From Catonia carolina (Eukaryota; Arthropoda; Insecta; Hemiptera; Achilidae), in NCBI GenBank assembly GCA_035578175.1, contig JAQMRL010000010.1, positions 33,984,784 to 34,048,783 of the forward strand: a stretch of 64,000 bases of DNA, in the 5' to 3' direction. A program made the translations under genes and the position numbers. Under the pieces are notes generated by a model that was given only the letters and a program-made list of their open reading frames with translations, made no database searches and was not told the DNA's origin. Below are positions 1 to 12,475 of this stretch, piece by piece. The stretch's first letter is position 1. The number at the start of each line of letters is the position of its first letter.

Positions 1-890
1 ATATACGTTCATTGATACGATTTATTTCATTAATAAAAGTCTGGCTTGAGGAAAAAGAAGTAAACATTGAGAGAAGCCGCGGGAAAGCCTTGCTGTAGTT
101 ATCCAACTGAATCTTTTTGTTCTTTATTTTCAGTAACCAGTAGGGATTTGTGACCTAATCTTGCCGTCAGAGATTCTACCAAGCCTTTTAGAAAACCGGA
201 TTATCTTTTTGATTTATCAATTATTTATCAGGAAAAGAAACAAGAACTACTTTATTTTCATTAATTTTTAAAACTAACCCATAGGATTCAATATCACCGT
301 CAATTATTAATTATAATCCAATTGAGTATCTAGTATTTAGGCTTAAGAAAATTAACTAAAAACTAATAACCCAAGGATTTAAACTCTTTTATTATTTAAG
401 AAACAGTATCTTAATCAATTATTAAATTTAATTACTATGATATGACTTCAAAATTATAAATGTACTTAGATGAAGATCGAAAACAGTAAAAGTAATATAT
501 TTTTAAAAAAATTTGAGTATTCATATAATATATAGAAAGCAAGTTCATAATCTTCCATTGATTTTTCAACTATAAAATTAGTAAAACTATACAAAGCTAC
601 TATTGTCAAAACACAATTGTCCCTTATACACCACTATTGAGCCCATATTTTGACCGTATGTCACAATACTGTAACACTTATTACTAAGATCTGTTCCCAG
701 ATCTGGTAAAATAAATAGTTAATAAACTATCGTTAGAATTACAAACAAATATTTATTAAACTCTATGAATTACAATAAATGATGTTACTTAAATCTGTAA
801 ATGAATTACAATTACTACAATCAAATTGATACTAATATTAAATAATAAATAAATTATAATAAAAAATTAATCAATGACATAAAATAAACG
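1..890. other. AT-rich DNA, nothing recognised
   Basis: Very AT-rich sequence with no open reading frame of note, no tRNA-like boxes and no repeat shared with the rest of the window that I could see. Probably old intergenic or intronic DNA. Confidence 0.5.
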
Positions 891-1629
891 TAAGGGTACC
901 CGGAATGCCTATCTCCGTAATGTTAATGTAAGAAATATTTTATCAAAAACTACTACAGTTATCCTTTTCAATTTTTGTGTGGTTACTTTTCAGGCTATTC
1001 TAAACCCACAAAATTAGTAGCATCTATATATTTATTGTAAGGAAGATAAGAAAATGATTTTTAAAATTATCACTTTTGAAAAGCATAATTTTTTGCCTAT
1101 TTAAAAGGAAAATAAATATTTAAACACATTTTTTTACTATACTATTAACTCAGTACATTTAAATTATTGTATGAAAGGCTGTGGAAAAATTTCATTAAAA
1201 TCCGTTCGCATTTGGCTGAGAAAATGTTCCCTATGTGTTAAAAATTGCTGTTTACGGGAAACAAGAAAAAACTAAAAGATTACACATCAGAAGTACTACA
1301 AAATAGTTACCTCTAATGCATTCCAGGATCATTATCTGAAAATTCCTCAACTATTAAATCCATAGCTGTTCTAATGCCGACTTAAAGTTTTAAAACAAAA
1401 TTATGAGTTCATTGTTTGTCATTCAAAAAATAGATGTGTTTATGCAAACTGACAACGTTTAGAAAATGACGTAAGGGTTCAGCACATTTTTAATTCCTTT
1501 TGGGTTAAAAATTGCAAAAACCCCAACAAATTACGCATCATTGGATGCAGAAAATTCTGAATTTTAATAATGTACAAAAAACCGGATATATGTGAAATTT
1601 TTTAATTTTCTCCGTTTCGGGTACCCTTA
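891..1629. mobile_element. MITE-like element with GGGTACCC terminal inverted repeats
   Basis: The left end reads TAAGGGTACCCGGAA and the right end reads TTTCGGGTACCCTTA, so the two ends match as inverted repeats of about 12 bases, each bounded by TA. The flanks also share ACGT next to the ends. The interior (about 740 bases in total) has no coding potential, so if this is a transposon it is non-autonomous. The TA boundary suggests a Tc1/mariner-type target. A TTAA-type (piggyBac-like) boundary is possible at the right end only, because the left end reads GTAA. The terminal repeat is short, so chance similarity is not fully excluded. Confidence 0.5.
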
Positions 1630-3316
1630 ACGTAAAATGAAAGATAAAGCCTGTGTTTGAAACCGCGTATCTCACAAAGTAAAAAACGTAAAACTTTCAG
1701 GTACAGTTCGTTTTAAAGCTTGTTATTTTGTCATTTTATTCATATAAATTACGAAACACGGTTGTTTATTAGGCATTTTGTAGAAATTTGGAAACATAAT
1801 ATGTACCCGTTTTTTAGCGCATTTTTCACTTATTCAATGTTACAGAACATGTAGCACGATCAATTTTAAGAAGAAAAAATGTTGCGTTTTAGAATAGAGT
1901 GCATGTATGTTTTCTTATCAATGTCAGCTAAAATTCAGCCTTTTAGTTCAAAGGGTAAAGGAATTACAGCGTTTTTTAAATAAATTGGTTTTTTTGTTCC
2001 CGATGGACTATTTCTAAATATTTGTATAATGTTACAGTATTTTACACCTTTACTTGTTTTAAACTATTTGTGCCAATGTAATAAAAAACTTGAACACATG
2101 AGGCCTCGATTTAAGAATTTTAAATTTGTTATTATTTTATAAAAGGTCGTGATCATACATCAATAACGGGAGAGGAAAGAAGGGAAAGCAATGACAAGGT
2201 ACAGAGAAGTTTTTGGGAACAGTTTCTCGAAAAGGTTAGGAAAGGTTGATCTAAAAGTGATCCAAGTGTTTGGAGAAGTAGTGGCGATCAGGTCGCGATT
2301 ATAGAAAAGAGAACAGAAACCCATACTTGTAGACCAATCAATCTTAGTCGACCAGAGGAAAATGTGATTGTGTCTTATTCCCTTGGTCAAGTCACCGTCG
2401 CTAGTAGTGATGGATCGACCACTACAACCTCGTGCACTGACCACACGCACACACACATACACAAACAAACACACACACTACCTTCCTGACACAATTATGT
2501 TCCTCGACTCAAAAAACCCTCAACCCTATTACACACTTCCTCCTTTGCAAAACCAAAAACCTTCCTACACACTTTCCTTTAGACCAACCAATTCACTATC
2601 CCTTATCCAAAAGAACACTAAACCAAAAAGAACCCAAACTAACCGAAACCATTACATTACGCTTCCTTGACTTTAAATTAATTCTTCTTACCCTCAGTCT
2701 TTTCTTTCACCCATGAAGAGCTCTGAATTTTTTCTGAATAGTCCCAATTTCCTTTACAAAAGTAATCTATACTAACAAGAAAGTTATTTGTTCAAAACTA
2801 ATCTTCCTTCCGGGAAAAAAAGTTTATTTGGTTGATGTATTAAGACAAGTTAAGCCGAATGAAAAGTAAATGAAAACCATAGATTTGTTCAGACTAATGA
2901 ACTTGCTGTCACTACCTTCCTATCGTTCAATGTAATTGAAGTAAAACACTTCTTCACAACTCAAAAGTTTTTAAAGTTTAAATCTGATAAAAAAATTTAA
3001 ATTAATTAACTAATTAACTTAATAAACCAATAAATATAATGAAATTTTTACTTATTTACTATTTTGAAAACAATTATCTAATAAGCTTTTTTTCTTTATA
3101 TTACATGTTCGTTTTTTACTTTTCTACAGCACTGTATTTAACATTTTTTACTTTTTTAAAATTTGGAATTGCGTTTATTATGACTTACAGTTAAGAGTAG
3201 GTATTTCTTATAAAAATAAAAGGGTGGGGACTTCATGTTCGTTGCCTGGAACCAAACCCGAGTATTATATGTTCACACCTCCGTGGAACCTACATTATAA
3301 ACCGACCCTTATACAC
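1630..3316. other. Unassigned DNA with a G-poor, C/A-rich tract near 2430-2670
   Basis: No gene or known repeat is supported. The stretch from about 2430 to 2670 is strikingly G-poor on the + strand (roughly a dozen G in 240 bases) and rich in CA and CC steps, beginning with a CA-rich microsatellite-like run. Open frames of about 100 codons lie on both strands here, but they look like by-products of this skewed composition and have no recognisable domain. Confidence 0.4.
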
Positions 3317-4168
3317 ACAACGCGCGCGCGCAGAACCCCTAAACCTGCCTTAGCGGTGTTCAGTAGTGAGTCACCTACTAGGGATTTGACTGCATTACTA
3401 CCATTTTTGTTGTAATTATTTTTATAAAAATTGTACAATTATTTTAAAAATCTACATATATTATTCCTTAAAAATTTAGTCCAAACACGGTGGTTTTGCG
3501 TAATCCTAAGCATTTCCGATGTCGGATTTCATTCTGACTGCTGTTGTTCAATAATATTAATATATTTAACAATTATTATTATAAAAATGTAACAATGAAT
3601 ATTATTAATTTTAACAATATTATTACATCTTATTCCGTTAATCTTATCAAAATATGATATTGGATCAACTGTCGTTGTTATAAAATTAAATAGAAATGCA
3701 TTTATATTTTTTATTTATTTATTTAGTTTTTATTATGCTATTAATTGTTAAATTTATAATAATAATAATAATTGTTAAATTTACTTATTTATTACAATAT
3801 TATTAAGCAATGACAGGTAGAATGAAATCCAACATCGGAAAAGCTTAGGATTATCACAATGACACGGTTTTTGGACTCATTTTCAAGGAATAATACGTAG
3901 ATTTTGAAAGTTATTATACAATTTTGATAAAAATTATTATTACTGAAATGCTAGTGTTGCAGTCAAGCGCCTAGTAGGCGCAACTGAAGTCTTTGGACTC
4001 ATTTTCAAGGAATAATTCGTAATTTTGAAAATCATTATACAATTTTGATAAAAATAAAATTACAACTAAAATGGTAGTATTGCAGTCAAGCGCGTAGTAG
4101 GTGACTCACTACTGAAGCCTGTAGAACGCAGGTATGGCAGGTAAGGGGTTGCTGCGCGTGTGTGTTTG
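3317..4168. mobile_element. Fold-back element with unequal inverted arms
   Basis: The arm at 3317-3541 is repeated in inverted orientation at 3807-4168. Shared landmarks include CAGTAGTGAGTCACCTACTA, TAATCCTAAGC and GGATTTCATTCT. The right arm carries a tandem duplication of about 122 bases (TTTGGACTCATTTTCAAGG begins at 3870 and again at 3992) that the left arm lacks. The centre (3542-3806) is AT-rich filler without coding potential. This is the structure of a fold-back or palindromic MITE. I cannot assign a superfamily because no clear target-site duplication is visible. Confidence 0.7.
3870..4108. repeat. Tandem duplication inside right fold-back arm
   Basis: Two diverged copies of a 122-base unit lie head to tail, each running from TTTGGACTCATTTTC through GTCAAGCGC(C/G)TAGTAGG to ACTGAAG. 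Only this arm of the fold-back element contains the duplication, so it arose after, or independently of, the inverted-repeat structure. Confidence 0.7.
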
Positions 4169-4799
4169 TGTGTGCAAGTAAAGACAATAGATCTTCCAGT
4201 AGTTATATAAGTTCATAAAACATTAAATATAAAAACAACCAATCAGCTAGTAACAAATAAAGAATTATAAAAAATGTTAACCTGATTAATGAAATTTATA
4301 AAACGAAAAATCATAATTATACTTCTTTATCAAATTATGTGAGAACCGTTTAGTTATTAATTTATTCATGATTTATATCTATAGTGATTCATAATATAAA
4401 AATTGGTGCGGGTTTTCCCATCTGAATTTCAAAATTGTTATTTGTAGTAATCAAGTAAATAATTCTATTGTTTTCGTGCCTTAGGTGACTGAATTCTATA
4501 CATATTCATTAAAAGGCAATTAAAATTAATATAAACAATATATTGTTTAAAATATGGTAAATTAGTTAAATATTGTTCTCAATTCATATGGTGAAATGTG
4601 GTTACTGAATAAAAAATATTTTTCTGGAAAATAATGTTACAGGAAAAATTTTTTATTAGTAGTTCTTTTATTAAAACAATATTCCTGTTTTAATTGATTA
4701 AAATGTATTTTATTAGAACAATTAATTGTTGTTCAATGTAGTTTTATTGCAACTTACATCAGAATTAATGAGAGTTTTCAAGATGATAACTTACAAGAA
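4169..4799. other. AT-rich DNA, nothing recognised
   Basis: No supported gene or repeat. A TG-rich patch of about 20 bases follows the fold-back element, and the rest is AT-rich. Confidence 0.4.
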
Positions 4800-5035
4800 A
4801 TTTTTTTCCCTAATATGTGTACGTTGCAACCAGTTAAATTAAGAACAATAAACAACCCCACGATCCAATGGAATGAGGATGATATGTATGACGTGTAAAT
4901 GAGGTGGTACAGACTCAGGCCGGCCATTCCTGAGAGAGTGTGGGTAATTGAAACCCATACATCACGGTACACCGGTAACTTGTAACCGGTAACACTGTCT
5001 GGTATTCAAATCTGTATAAACGTAAATACGTATAG
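4800..5035 (-). mobile_element. SINE family B copy (body portion)
   Basis: Read on the minus strand this matches the body of the tRNA-derived repeat seen complete at 53775-54096: it shares ACCGGT, CTCTCAGGAATGG, CCTGAGTCTGTAC and TTACACGTCATACATATCAT, and ends at CACATATTAGGG. The tRNA-like head is missing, replaced near 5035 by unrelated sequence. It has no coding role. The match is to a repeat defined only inside this window. Confidence 0.75.
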
Positions 5036-5339
5036 ATTCTTTAGTCACGAAATTGCCTTTTGCGTATAGGTGGGCCGTGAGGAAGGGAAGAGAAAATTTG
5101 ACAGTGCTGCCAACCTCAACAGTGAGACACTACAAGTACATTTCATTACCGTGCAGTTTTTACATACATTTTGTAAGCTGTGGTTTGTTCCGAGAAAATG
5201 TTTTCTTTATAAACCTTATAAGAAATAAATATGACCTATAATATTGCCTATAGCCTAATTAAATGACTAGAAATGTTTGATATACTGTAATTACCAGCTG
5301 ACTTATTCCATTGGAACAAAATTTTCTACAAATGAATCG

Positions 5340-5670
5340 CCTTATTTACTATCGCTGTCACCGGCGTCTTCACTATCAGTCACAATAGTATCTTAATTAT
5401 ATAACCGTTTCCTATTTTTACCAGGTGTCAACAAAACTGTTGAAGAATAGCTTCTTCACGTAGTTAATTTCCTTCGTTATTTTCCGAATTGTGGAAAGAG
5501 AAACATCACAGTAGTTAGCCACTCCGCTCGTGGCTTTTGTTAAGTGGGAGGGAGGGAAAAAGCTTTAGCCTCAACTTCACAGCATTTTATTAATTACACT
5601 GCATATTAAATTTCGTTCAGCACTGTGAATAGTCTGCCCACGTTTTCGAGAAACTAATATTTCTGTTTAC
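5340..5670 (-). pseudogene. Decayed N-terminal fragment of a DDE-type transposase (helix-turn-helix part)
   Basis: On the minus strand the reading SRKRGQTIHSAERNLICSV (about 5665-5600) is followed, after frame changes, by GVANYCDVSLSTIRKITKEI (about 5530-5465) and a basic TP-K-RKR-like stretch. This order resembles the N-terminus of a group of IS630/Tc1-like transposases common in insects and cnidarians: a basic start, a GVS-x-x-TV-x-x-I helix-turn-helix segment, then a TPGKKRKR-like linker. I recognise this from memory of the family pattern, not from a search. No catalytic domain is present, several frameshifts break the reading, and the piece is not functional. A related fragment lies at 16190-16600. 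Confidence 0.4.
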
Positions 5671-5814
5671 GTACAGTTAACCTACAAAAGGTTTCGCGAT
5701 AAAATGTATGGTCTGGGTATAATATAAGTTGTGTTTGTTGTACTGAAATAAAAGCAGTCGCTCATGCGCACTGATGCTTTTCCACCTTTACCCCTCGTTG
5801 CAAACAAAGGTAAA

Positions 5815-5912
5815 TTCATGACGCAAGTAACTATACTTTTGATAGAATTTGAACCTACATCTCCGATAATCAGCTGTTAAACAGCTGACTGGCGACGAAA
5901 ACTTTACCCCAA
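5815..5912 (-). mobile_element. SINE family B head fragment
   Basis: The minus strand contains the family's tRNA-like head, including the palindromic segment CAGCTGTTTAACAGCTG and the box-B-like stretch GGTTCAAAT, and continues a few dozen bases into the body. It is truncated on both sides compared with the copy at 53775. Confidence 0.65.
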
Positions 5913-7890
5913 AATTAATTCGGTGGGTTTTAAGAAAAAATAGTGTGAAATTTATTTCGAGTTCTTTCAGGATCTGATTATTTTTAAACGATAAAACCTT
6001 CTTTTAATTTTTTTAACAATAATGTGCAGTTACGAATTAATTACTTTACTCCAGTAAGGTATTCTGTGTAAATTTTACGCATATTACGGGTATTATTGAA
6101 CATATCACTTAAACTTATATCGTCACTTCGGCCTAATATCATCATTTCTTGTAAGATTCAGCAAATGATACTCTGTTAAAGGTCTTATTAATCTCATCTC
6201 TGTTGCCTCTATTCTTGATATCTGAAGAGCAGGCAAGGTCCAACACTCTTAAAGAAAATAAGTAAAGTAAGACTGGCAAAACCGAGGTGCGATAAAATGT
6301 TAAACCATCACTAAAAATAAATAAATAAATAAATAAACAATAGAACATTCTACTCTATACCAGAAACAATAAGACTGGCGCCACCAAACAGTCAATTAAT
6401 TACTGTGAAAAAACATGACGGACACTCACACACAATCTTCTATTATAGCTGACGTAGTTCATATTACATTACATCGGCAAACTAATTATTCTTCTTTTTT
6501 GAAGTGTCTATAATAATTAATTATTATTATGACCTACAATAATGCATTACATTATTGAAATAAACATGATCCAGCCTACAAGAATTACTTAATGCACTAT
6601 AATACAAATTTTTAGTTATAAACTTTGTCAGACGATATTGCGTGTTTTACAACTAACTTTAGATATTGTTACCAATGGAAATGCTATATAAAATTTAAAC
6701 AGAGGATCAATGGCATATCACGCACCTGATAGCTTCTACTTTTTTACTAACATTGGGATGGATGACAAAGAAGTTTTATCATTAATATATATTGGAACAT
6801 TATTTATACATAATTCCGTTTTCTTCAGTTTTACACCGAATTTGCTGAAACGAAAAAAAGAAAAGTCGTGTATCACGCACTGATTTTCTAAAGCCTGGAA
6901 AAGTTTTTTTTGTTTTTTACTTCTACACAAATGAGGTATTTTGTGATTCTTTTTTGAATTCTGTAAATTATGTTATTTTTAAAGATGTTGAGTAATAAAA
7001 TTAAGTTTTCATTGGTACGTTTTACTCCATATTTTAATTTCCTGTTTTATTAATGCGTTATAGAATCCATCAAAGTTGGTTGACTAATGGAATATGAAAT
7101 ATTTAACCCTTATTTTTATTTAAAATAATTAATTTATATAACATAATTATTGTTATTAAGCATAAATAATTTATTTTATCTTTATTAATTTACTATTTTC
7201 GTAATACAATGACAAGTGTGATGACTAATGGTGGTGATTAAGTGACATTAATATCTTGAAGAAGCTGATCATCCTTTGAGTGTTACTTTCAATAATAATA
7301 TAACAAAAATATTACGTTTATTTTAAATAAATGTTTATCACCTAAATTATTTGGATTATAAAGTATTTGTATCTATGGTATAAGAAGGAATCGGTTGTAT
7401 GCACTCTATAGTCCACTGGTGTGATAGGGGGGTTTTCCGGAAGCCTTCATGCGTGAACTTCGAAAACCAAACAAGTTTTTACGTCTGCCTAACTTTCGGT
7501 GAAATTTCTTATAGAAAATATTTGTAACTTCTCATACGATGGTTACTTTTAGGTCGTTGAAAAACATTTCAAAACTTTAGGAGCGGTGTACAAGTGCCAA
7601 AAATCGGGGTTTTGCAAATGCCTAAAAACTAATTTCCTACATATATTATGTTTCAAAAACATGTTTTAGATTGAATGATAACCTACAATTTACATCTCAC
7701 TACGCTTGTGTACGACCGAAATTGGCCAAGTCTTACCAGTTGAAAGGGTTAGACTGAGGGGTGAAATAGGTTTTCTAAAATATTAGTTCTTAAATAGATT
7801 TTTTTTCCTAATAAAATATATTGATATAGAATTAAAATTTACAATTTACCTCTAAAGCTACTTACCTCCAGTGATAATAATTAGCCAATA
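5913..7890. other. AT-rich DNA with an (AAAT)n microsatellite near 6312-6340
   Basis: No supported gene. A run of about six AAAT units lies near 6312-6340. Small open frames in this stretch are short, low in complexity and lack recognisable domains. Confidence 0.4.
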
Positions 7891-8761
7891 TACCGGGTGT
7901 CCCACGAAGAGGTTATCTTCGCTATCTTTGAATTAATACGGCGGACGTATCGCACACTCTACAGACTGGAAACTTTACAGTTTTAATAAATAGATATGTA
8001 AAAAAGTACCTTCGAGTTTTATTTGCTTATGATTAATTTTATTTGCATTACCATTTAAAATTGGTGATTTGTTACAATATTACATAAGTAATAAAATTAA
8101 AGAAACATGAAAGTGATAAATTATGAGTGAGCACAATTTGTTTCATTAATATCTATTCGAACTGATGTCCATCAATAGCTATGCACTGATAGCAACGAAC
8201 AAAAATGAGTCGTAAGCGTTTTTGAAAAATTGCCGAGGTATCAACAGCAGCTCCTCTTCAATCAGCCTGATTAATTCATCGTCTGTTGCAATGTTGTGAG
8301 AATAAACTTTTTCCTTCAAAAAGCCCTATAGAAAAAAATCGCAGACAGACAAGGCTGGCGATTTTGGCCACATTAGCATAGTGTGAAGGAGCTCCATCAT
8401 GCTAGAAAAAAACGTCCTCCATCTCCGCCTGAGAAAGATGAGGAATTATGTGATTAGTTAAAATTGATGCGTATCTGTTTCCAGTCGTTATCTGATGGGA
8501 TATGTCATATGATAAAACGCCATCCTTTCTATCTGAATCCTATTGTAAAAATAAGTGGTTTTATCCACAAGCTTATTGTTCACATTTGATATTATTTTCT
8601 TATTTCCCCATTTTGTTTTGATTAATCATACGCTAATGAAACTCGAGGGTAATTATTTCTATATCTAATTATTATTACTGTAAAGTTTCCAGTCTGTAGA
8701 GTATGCGATACGTCTGGCATATTAATTCAAAAATAGTAACCTCTTCGTGGGACACCCGGTA
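7891..8761 (-). mobile_element. Tc1/mariner-type transposon remnant with about 85-base terminal inverted repeats
   Basis: Both ends start with TACCGGGTGTCCCACGAAGA (right end as reverse complement) and the inverted match extends about 85 bases, to CTGGAAACTTTACAG. TA dinucleotides bound the element. On the minus strand the interior (about 8420-8160) retains pieces of a DDE transposase: DGAPSHYANV, matching the second catalytic Asp block; then, in another frame, VCDFFL followed by a stop and GFLKEKVYSHN, matching the CDFFLWG-LKEKVY block around the third acidic residue; then a C-terminal stretch up to about 8160. The N-terminal half and first catalytic residue are absent, so this 871-base copy is a deleted, non-autonomous derivative. 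The family assignment rests on motif recognition. Confidence 0.75.
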
Positions 8762-8768
8762 TATATAT

Positions 8769-8942
8769 CTTCTTCTTCAGGTGCCTTCTTCATTACGAAG
8801 GTTGGCTATCATCATGGTTAGTCGTTCCTTGCCTACTGCTGCTCTGAAAAGGTCATGCGACGAGCAGTTAAACGCTTCTCTCAGGTTTCTTAACCAGGTT
8901 ATTCGTCTACGTCCCACCGAGCGTTTACCAACGAGTTTCCAA
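8769..8942 (-). mobile_element. 3' end of a non-LTR retrotransposon (C-terminal coding end plus GAA tail)
   Basis: The minus strand encodes about 55 residues ending in RAAVGKERLTMMIANLRNEE, Gly, Thr, stop, immediately followed by a (GAA)n-like tail at 8769-8779. It is the clear relative of the C-terminus of the element at 29012-30600 (RAAVSK-RIAMMIGNLRRGDGT, stop, GAA tail). All of the reverse transcriptase is missing, which is typical of 5' truncation during target-primed reverse transcription. Its tail lies only a few bases from the end of the DNA transposon at 7891-8761. Confidence 0.8.
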
Positions 8943-8950
8943 TGAATATA

Positions 8951-11900
8951 ATTATATTCCCTTGTATATATATATATAGCGACTTATAAAACACTGGACC
9001 GAAAAACTGATCAAAAATTTGTATTCTTTTTATGAAAAATTTATATTAACAAATTTTGTCTCTTTCTATGAACAAATTAAGAATTCTGGGTTAGTCGTTT
9101 TCAATCTTGTGTCTAACAGTTGAATTAATTTAACGTTAATTTGTTTATAAAGACGATCTTCTTACTTTTTGGGATACTTACGTGGACTTACCACACAGTC
9201 TTTTCTATGTTTCTAAGCCTTAATTTGGAATGTTAGGGTGTCAATTATATCGCTGGCTGTGGTGTAGTTATAAATTTGTTGGTTATAGGTCCATGCTGGT
9301 TTCAGAATATACCCACTGAGCCTTAATTTATTAAGAACTAAAAGTTCTTATTTCCAACTGAACATGTAATAAACTAGTACATCTTTTTAAATTTTATTTC
9401 AAATTCTGCTATCTTTTATATTTCACATAGTTTTCCATCTAACTTTGCTCATTGGGTCTCCCATGATTTACTGTGTTGGCAGAAGGTAACATAAATAGTT
9501 ATGTAAACAATACTTTTGTTATTAAAATTTATAACAACTGTCTTTTTTCATGTAGAATAGTGTTCTACTTCTCAGTTCATATGGTGATTTTGTTTACTGC
9601 ACACTGGAGTTTATGAAGTTTTATGAACAACTTATTTACGTATAACTATCATTTATTTATTGTAGGTACTTTTTAGTACTATTATTTACTCGTATTATTT
9701 CTATTTTGTTTTTGTTAACTCTATTCGCTGTCTTTCCGTGTTAACATCTTGCGAGATATTTACTTTACCTATTACTAATTGATCTACATTTTAAAATAAA
9801 GTTTCAAGTAAAAAAAATATCGGACTATTTTATGGCTGGTTTATCTAGGTCAACTGTATTTTAAAACTGTCACATTAAATATTTAATGAATACATAATTA
9901 TGAAATTCTGATTTTACTTGCCTTGTGTTAACTTTTCATAGTAAAGTAATAATATATGGAAAACTATTGTTTCACTGGTATTAGTTAAATTTAGCTTGGA
10001 TACATCATATATGCTTTCGTAACCAAATTATTTCATGAACACGTTAAATTTATTTTAAACACATTTCAATTAGTTTTAATGAGTTTAATTTGATGCTTTT
10101 ACTGATGCCAATGTTTTAGTGAAAATGCGTATCGAGTAAATGATTATAATGGATCACATGTTTGTTTCTACAATGTATTATAATATTGCAACGTTTATTC
10201 TAGGTTGTTTTAGAATCTGGTTATTTATAAATAAGGAAACTTATTTTTCATTTTATATTAAGCATTTATTACTTGACAAGAACTATGCAATGAATTACAA
10301 TACACTATTACGGTTGTAACTACTAGTAAATTACAATTAAACTACTTAGTGGTAAATAAATTTTTACAATGTGTTATTAAAAACTTAATATTTAAACTAA
10401 GCTTAACGAAAAAGAAAATATGTCTATTTACTATCAAATAATTAAATAACTCTTAATTGCCATAACAAAAAATTGTACAGTAACTGCTGTACACGAAGAT
10501 CTGCTACATTTGGACTGCTTTATGTACAAAACTGGTTTCAACAACTGAATTTATTGACACTCCACTCGACAGTGATTCACGAATTATTACTCCCCAGACT
10601 AAAAAGCGGCTCAATTTATGAGGACAAAGACGGTATTCGAGGTAAATAAATATACAAAAGAATAAAAGAGTTTTTCACCAAATCCAAAAACAAATAAAAG
10701 AATATAAAGTAATACAACAGACCTTATTGGAACCGTCCCCCTCTGTACTAAAAAAAAATACAACTGGATAAGGGCTGATGCATCCGGGAAGTAAAAATTA
10801 CACCTGTTTAAACTTAATACAATACACAAAATACAACATAATAGACAAACACAATTGAAAGCCACTGTATATTTTTGTAAAAGAATCATAGTATTTCAAC
10901 AATTTTTAGATAAATATAATTTAAATAGCAACTTTTAGAATTAAAGTACTTCTTAGATAAATACTAAACCGAAATACTATTTTTTGAAATAAATTACGAT
11001 GCAGACTTTTAAGTTAAAGAATTTAGAGCTTCATAAATAAAACTAAAAACGTAGCCTAATTTTTTGGAAATTGTGAAGATGATAAAAGTTCAAGAATGAC
11101 GACCATGATGATAGTTTTGAAATGATATGGTAGGCATGGCAAGAATCTGGATCTACGTTACTCAGTTACGGAGCGCATCGTATAAATCAAGTATCAAATT
11201 CATTCAGCGTTTTTATCAGTCAAAACTCCTCCTATCTCCAACAGCTGCACCCTGGTAAATCATTTACATATTCAAAACGATCTACGTATTTCAACAGATA
11301 ATGGAAAAATTCAAAAACTTAGTTTAGTGTATTAAAAATGCTTGAATTAGACGATACTTATTTGTCAATCAATTTACTGTACAACAGTGGTACCAAACTA
11401 CGAATAAAATGGAGGAACGCAACTTCAAGCTTTCTGGCCCGATAGCTCGCGTTAATGTGACGACTAACATTTTGTGTTCAGTAAGAATTTGTTTTTGCAC
11501 TGGCATACTTGAATATATAACGAATATTCCCGTTTTCACTTACAAGATTGATATTTAAACGTTTTTTCAATACTTATATAAAAGAATGTAATGGTTTAAA
11601 AAAAATTAAACATATACATGAAGGTTAAATAACATTGTACTTTTCAAAGAAGCTGCTTTTTAAAACAGAACATTTACAACGTATGTTTTATTAGCGTAAT
11701 AAATAAAGATGAAGTGGTTTTGGAAAGTTGAAGAAACATATTGTTTTTGAACTATTTAAGTACCATATACATGTACAAGACAGGTTGTATTAGTCGAGAT
11801 GAATATTCATTCCGAGGGCATACATTTTGTTTGAATGTACACATACGAACGAACAAACAGAAAACAAAGTTTGGTTCTGTTTAAATAGATGAAACTTTAT

Positions 11901-12475
11901 ATATTCGTATGAAAGGGCAAGATTCCAAGTTTTGGTTAAATGATTTATCTTAAGAGAAGACAAAACGTGTCCCCACAGTGGTTGCAGTAAGGTTGACATG
12001 TGTTTTAAGCGCTGAACCCCCCGGAGTTGGCTTCCGCTCACTTATCTTGATTAGGGCTTTCCTCCGTAGGGTCGGGCAGAGCAAAGCGACGTCATACTCA
12101 GGGTACAGCTCGACACGGTACAACTTGCAAAACTAGCAACAAATCCTCACCCCCTCTAATCTAACTCATACTTCTACACTTAGTCCTGAAAACACTGCAC
12201 TACTATTGCCGCATCTTTCAACGGTATACCAAAATCACTACTGGTATTAAATATTCATGAACGGGAACCGTGTTATACGCAGATCACATCTTTGTCGTCC
12301 GAATTGTTATCTTCACTGTTACAGACAACCATTTACCCTAAGTACAATCATAATTAAAAGTTATGGTAAATCAAACTGACGTAATTTGTTTCCTCATACT
12401 GAACTTGAACCTGCTTATATTTTCGAGAATTTTACAACTTCGATGTGGCCCTAAATTCAGACTACAAAATATAAT
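8951..12475. other. Long AT-rich stretch, nothing recognised
   Basis: About 3.5 kb with no supported gene, SINE, LINE or inverted-repeat element. A short (TA)n run lies near 8966-8978. Open frames at 10611-10889 and 11790-12041 on the minus strand are under 100 codons and show no domain or motif. A somewhat less AT-rich patch lies near 12000-12200. This could be intron or intergenic DNA. Confidence 0.4.

Noticed and set aside
2160..2670. Overlapping open frames of about 100 codons on both strands
   Set aside because: Skewed composition explains the lack of stops; no domain, no family resemblance.
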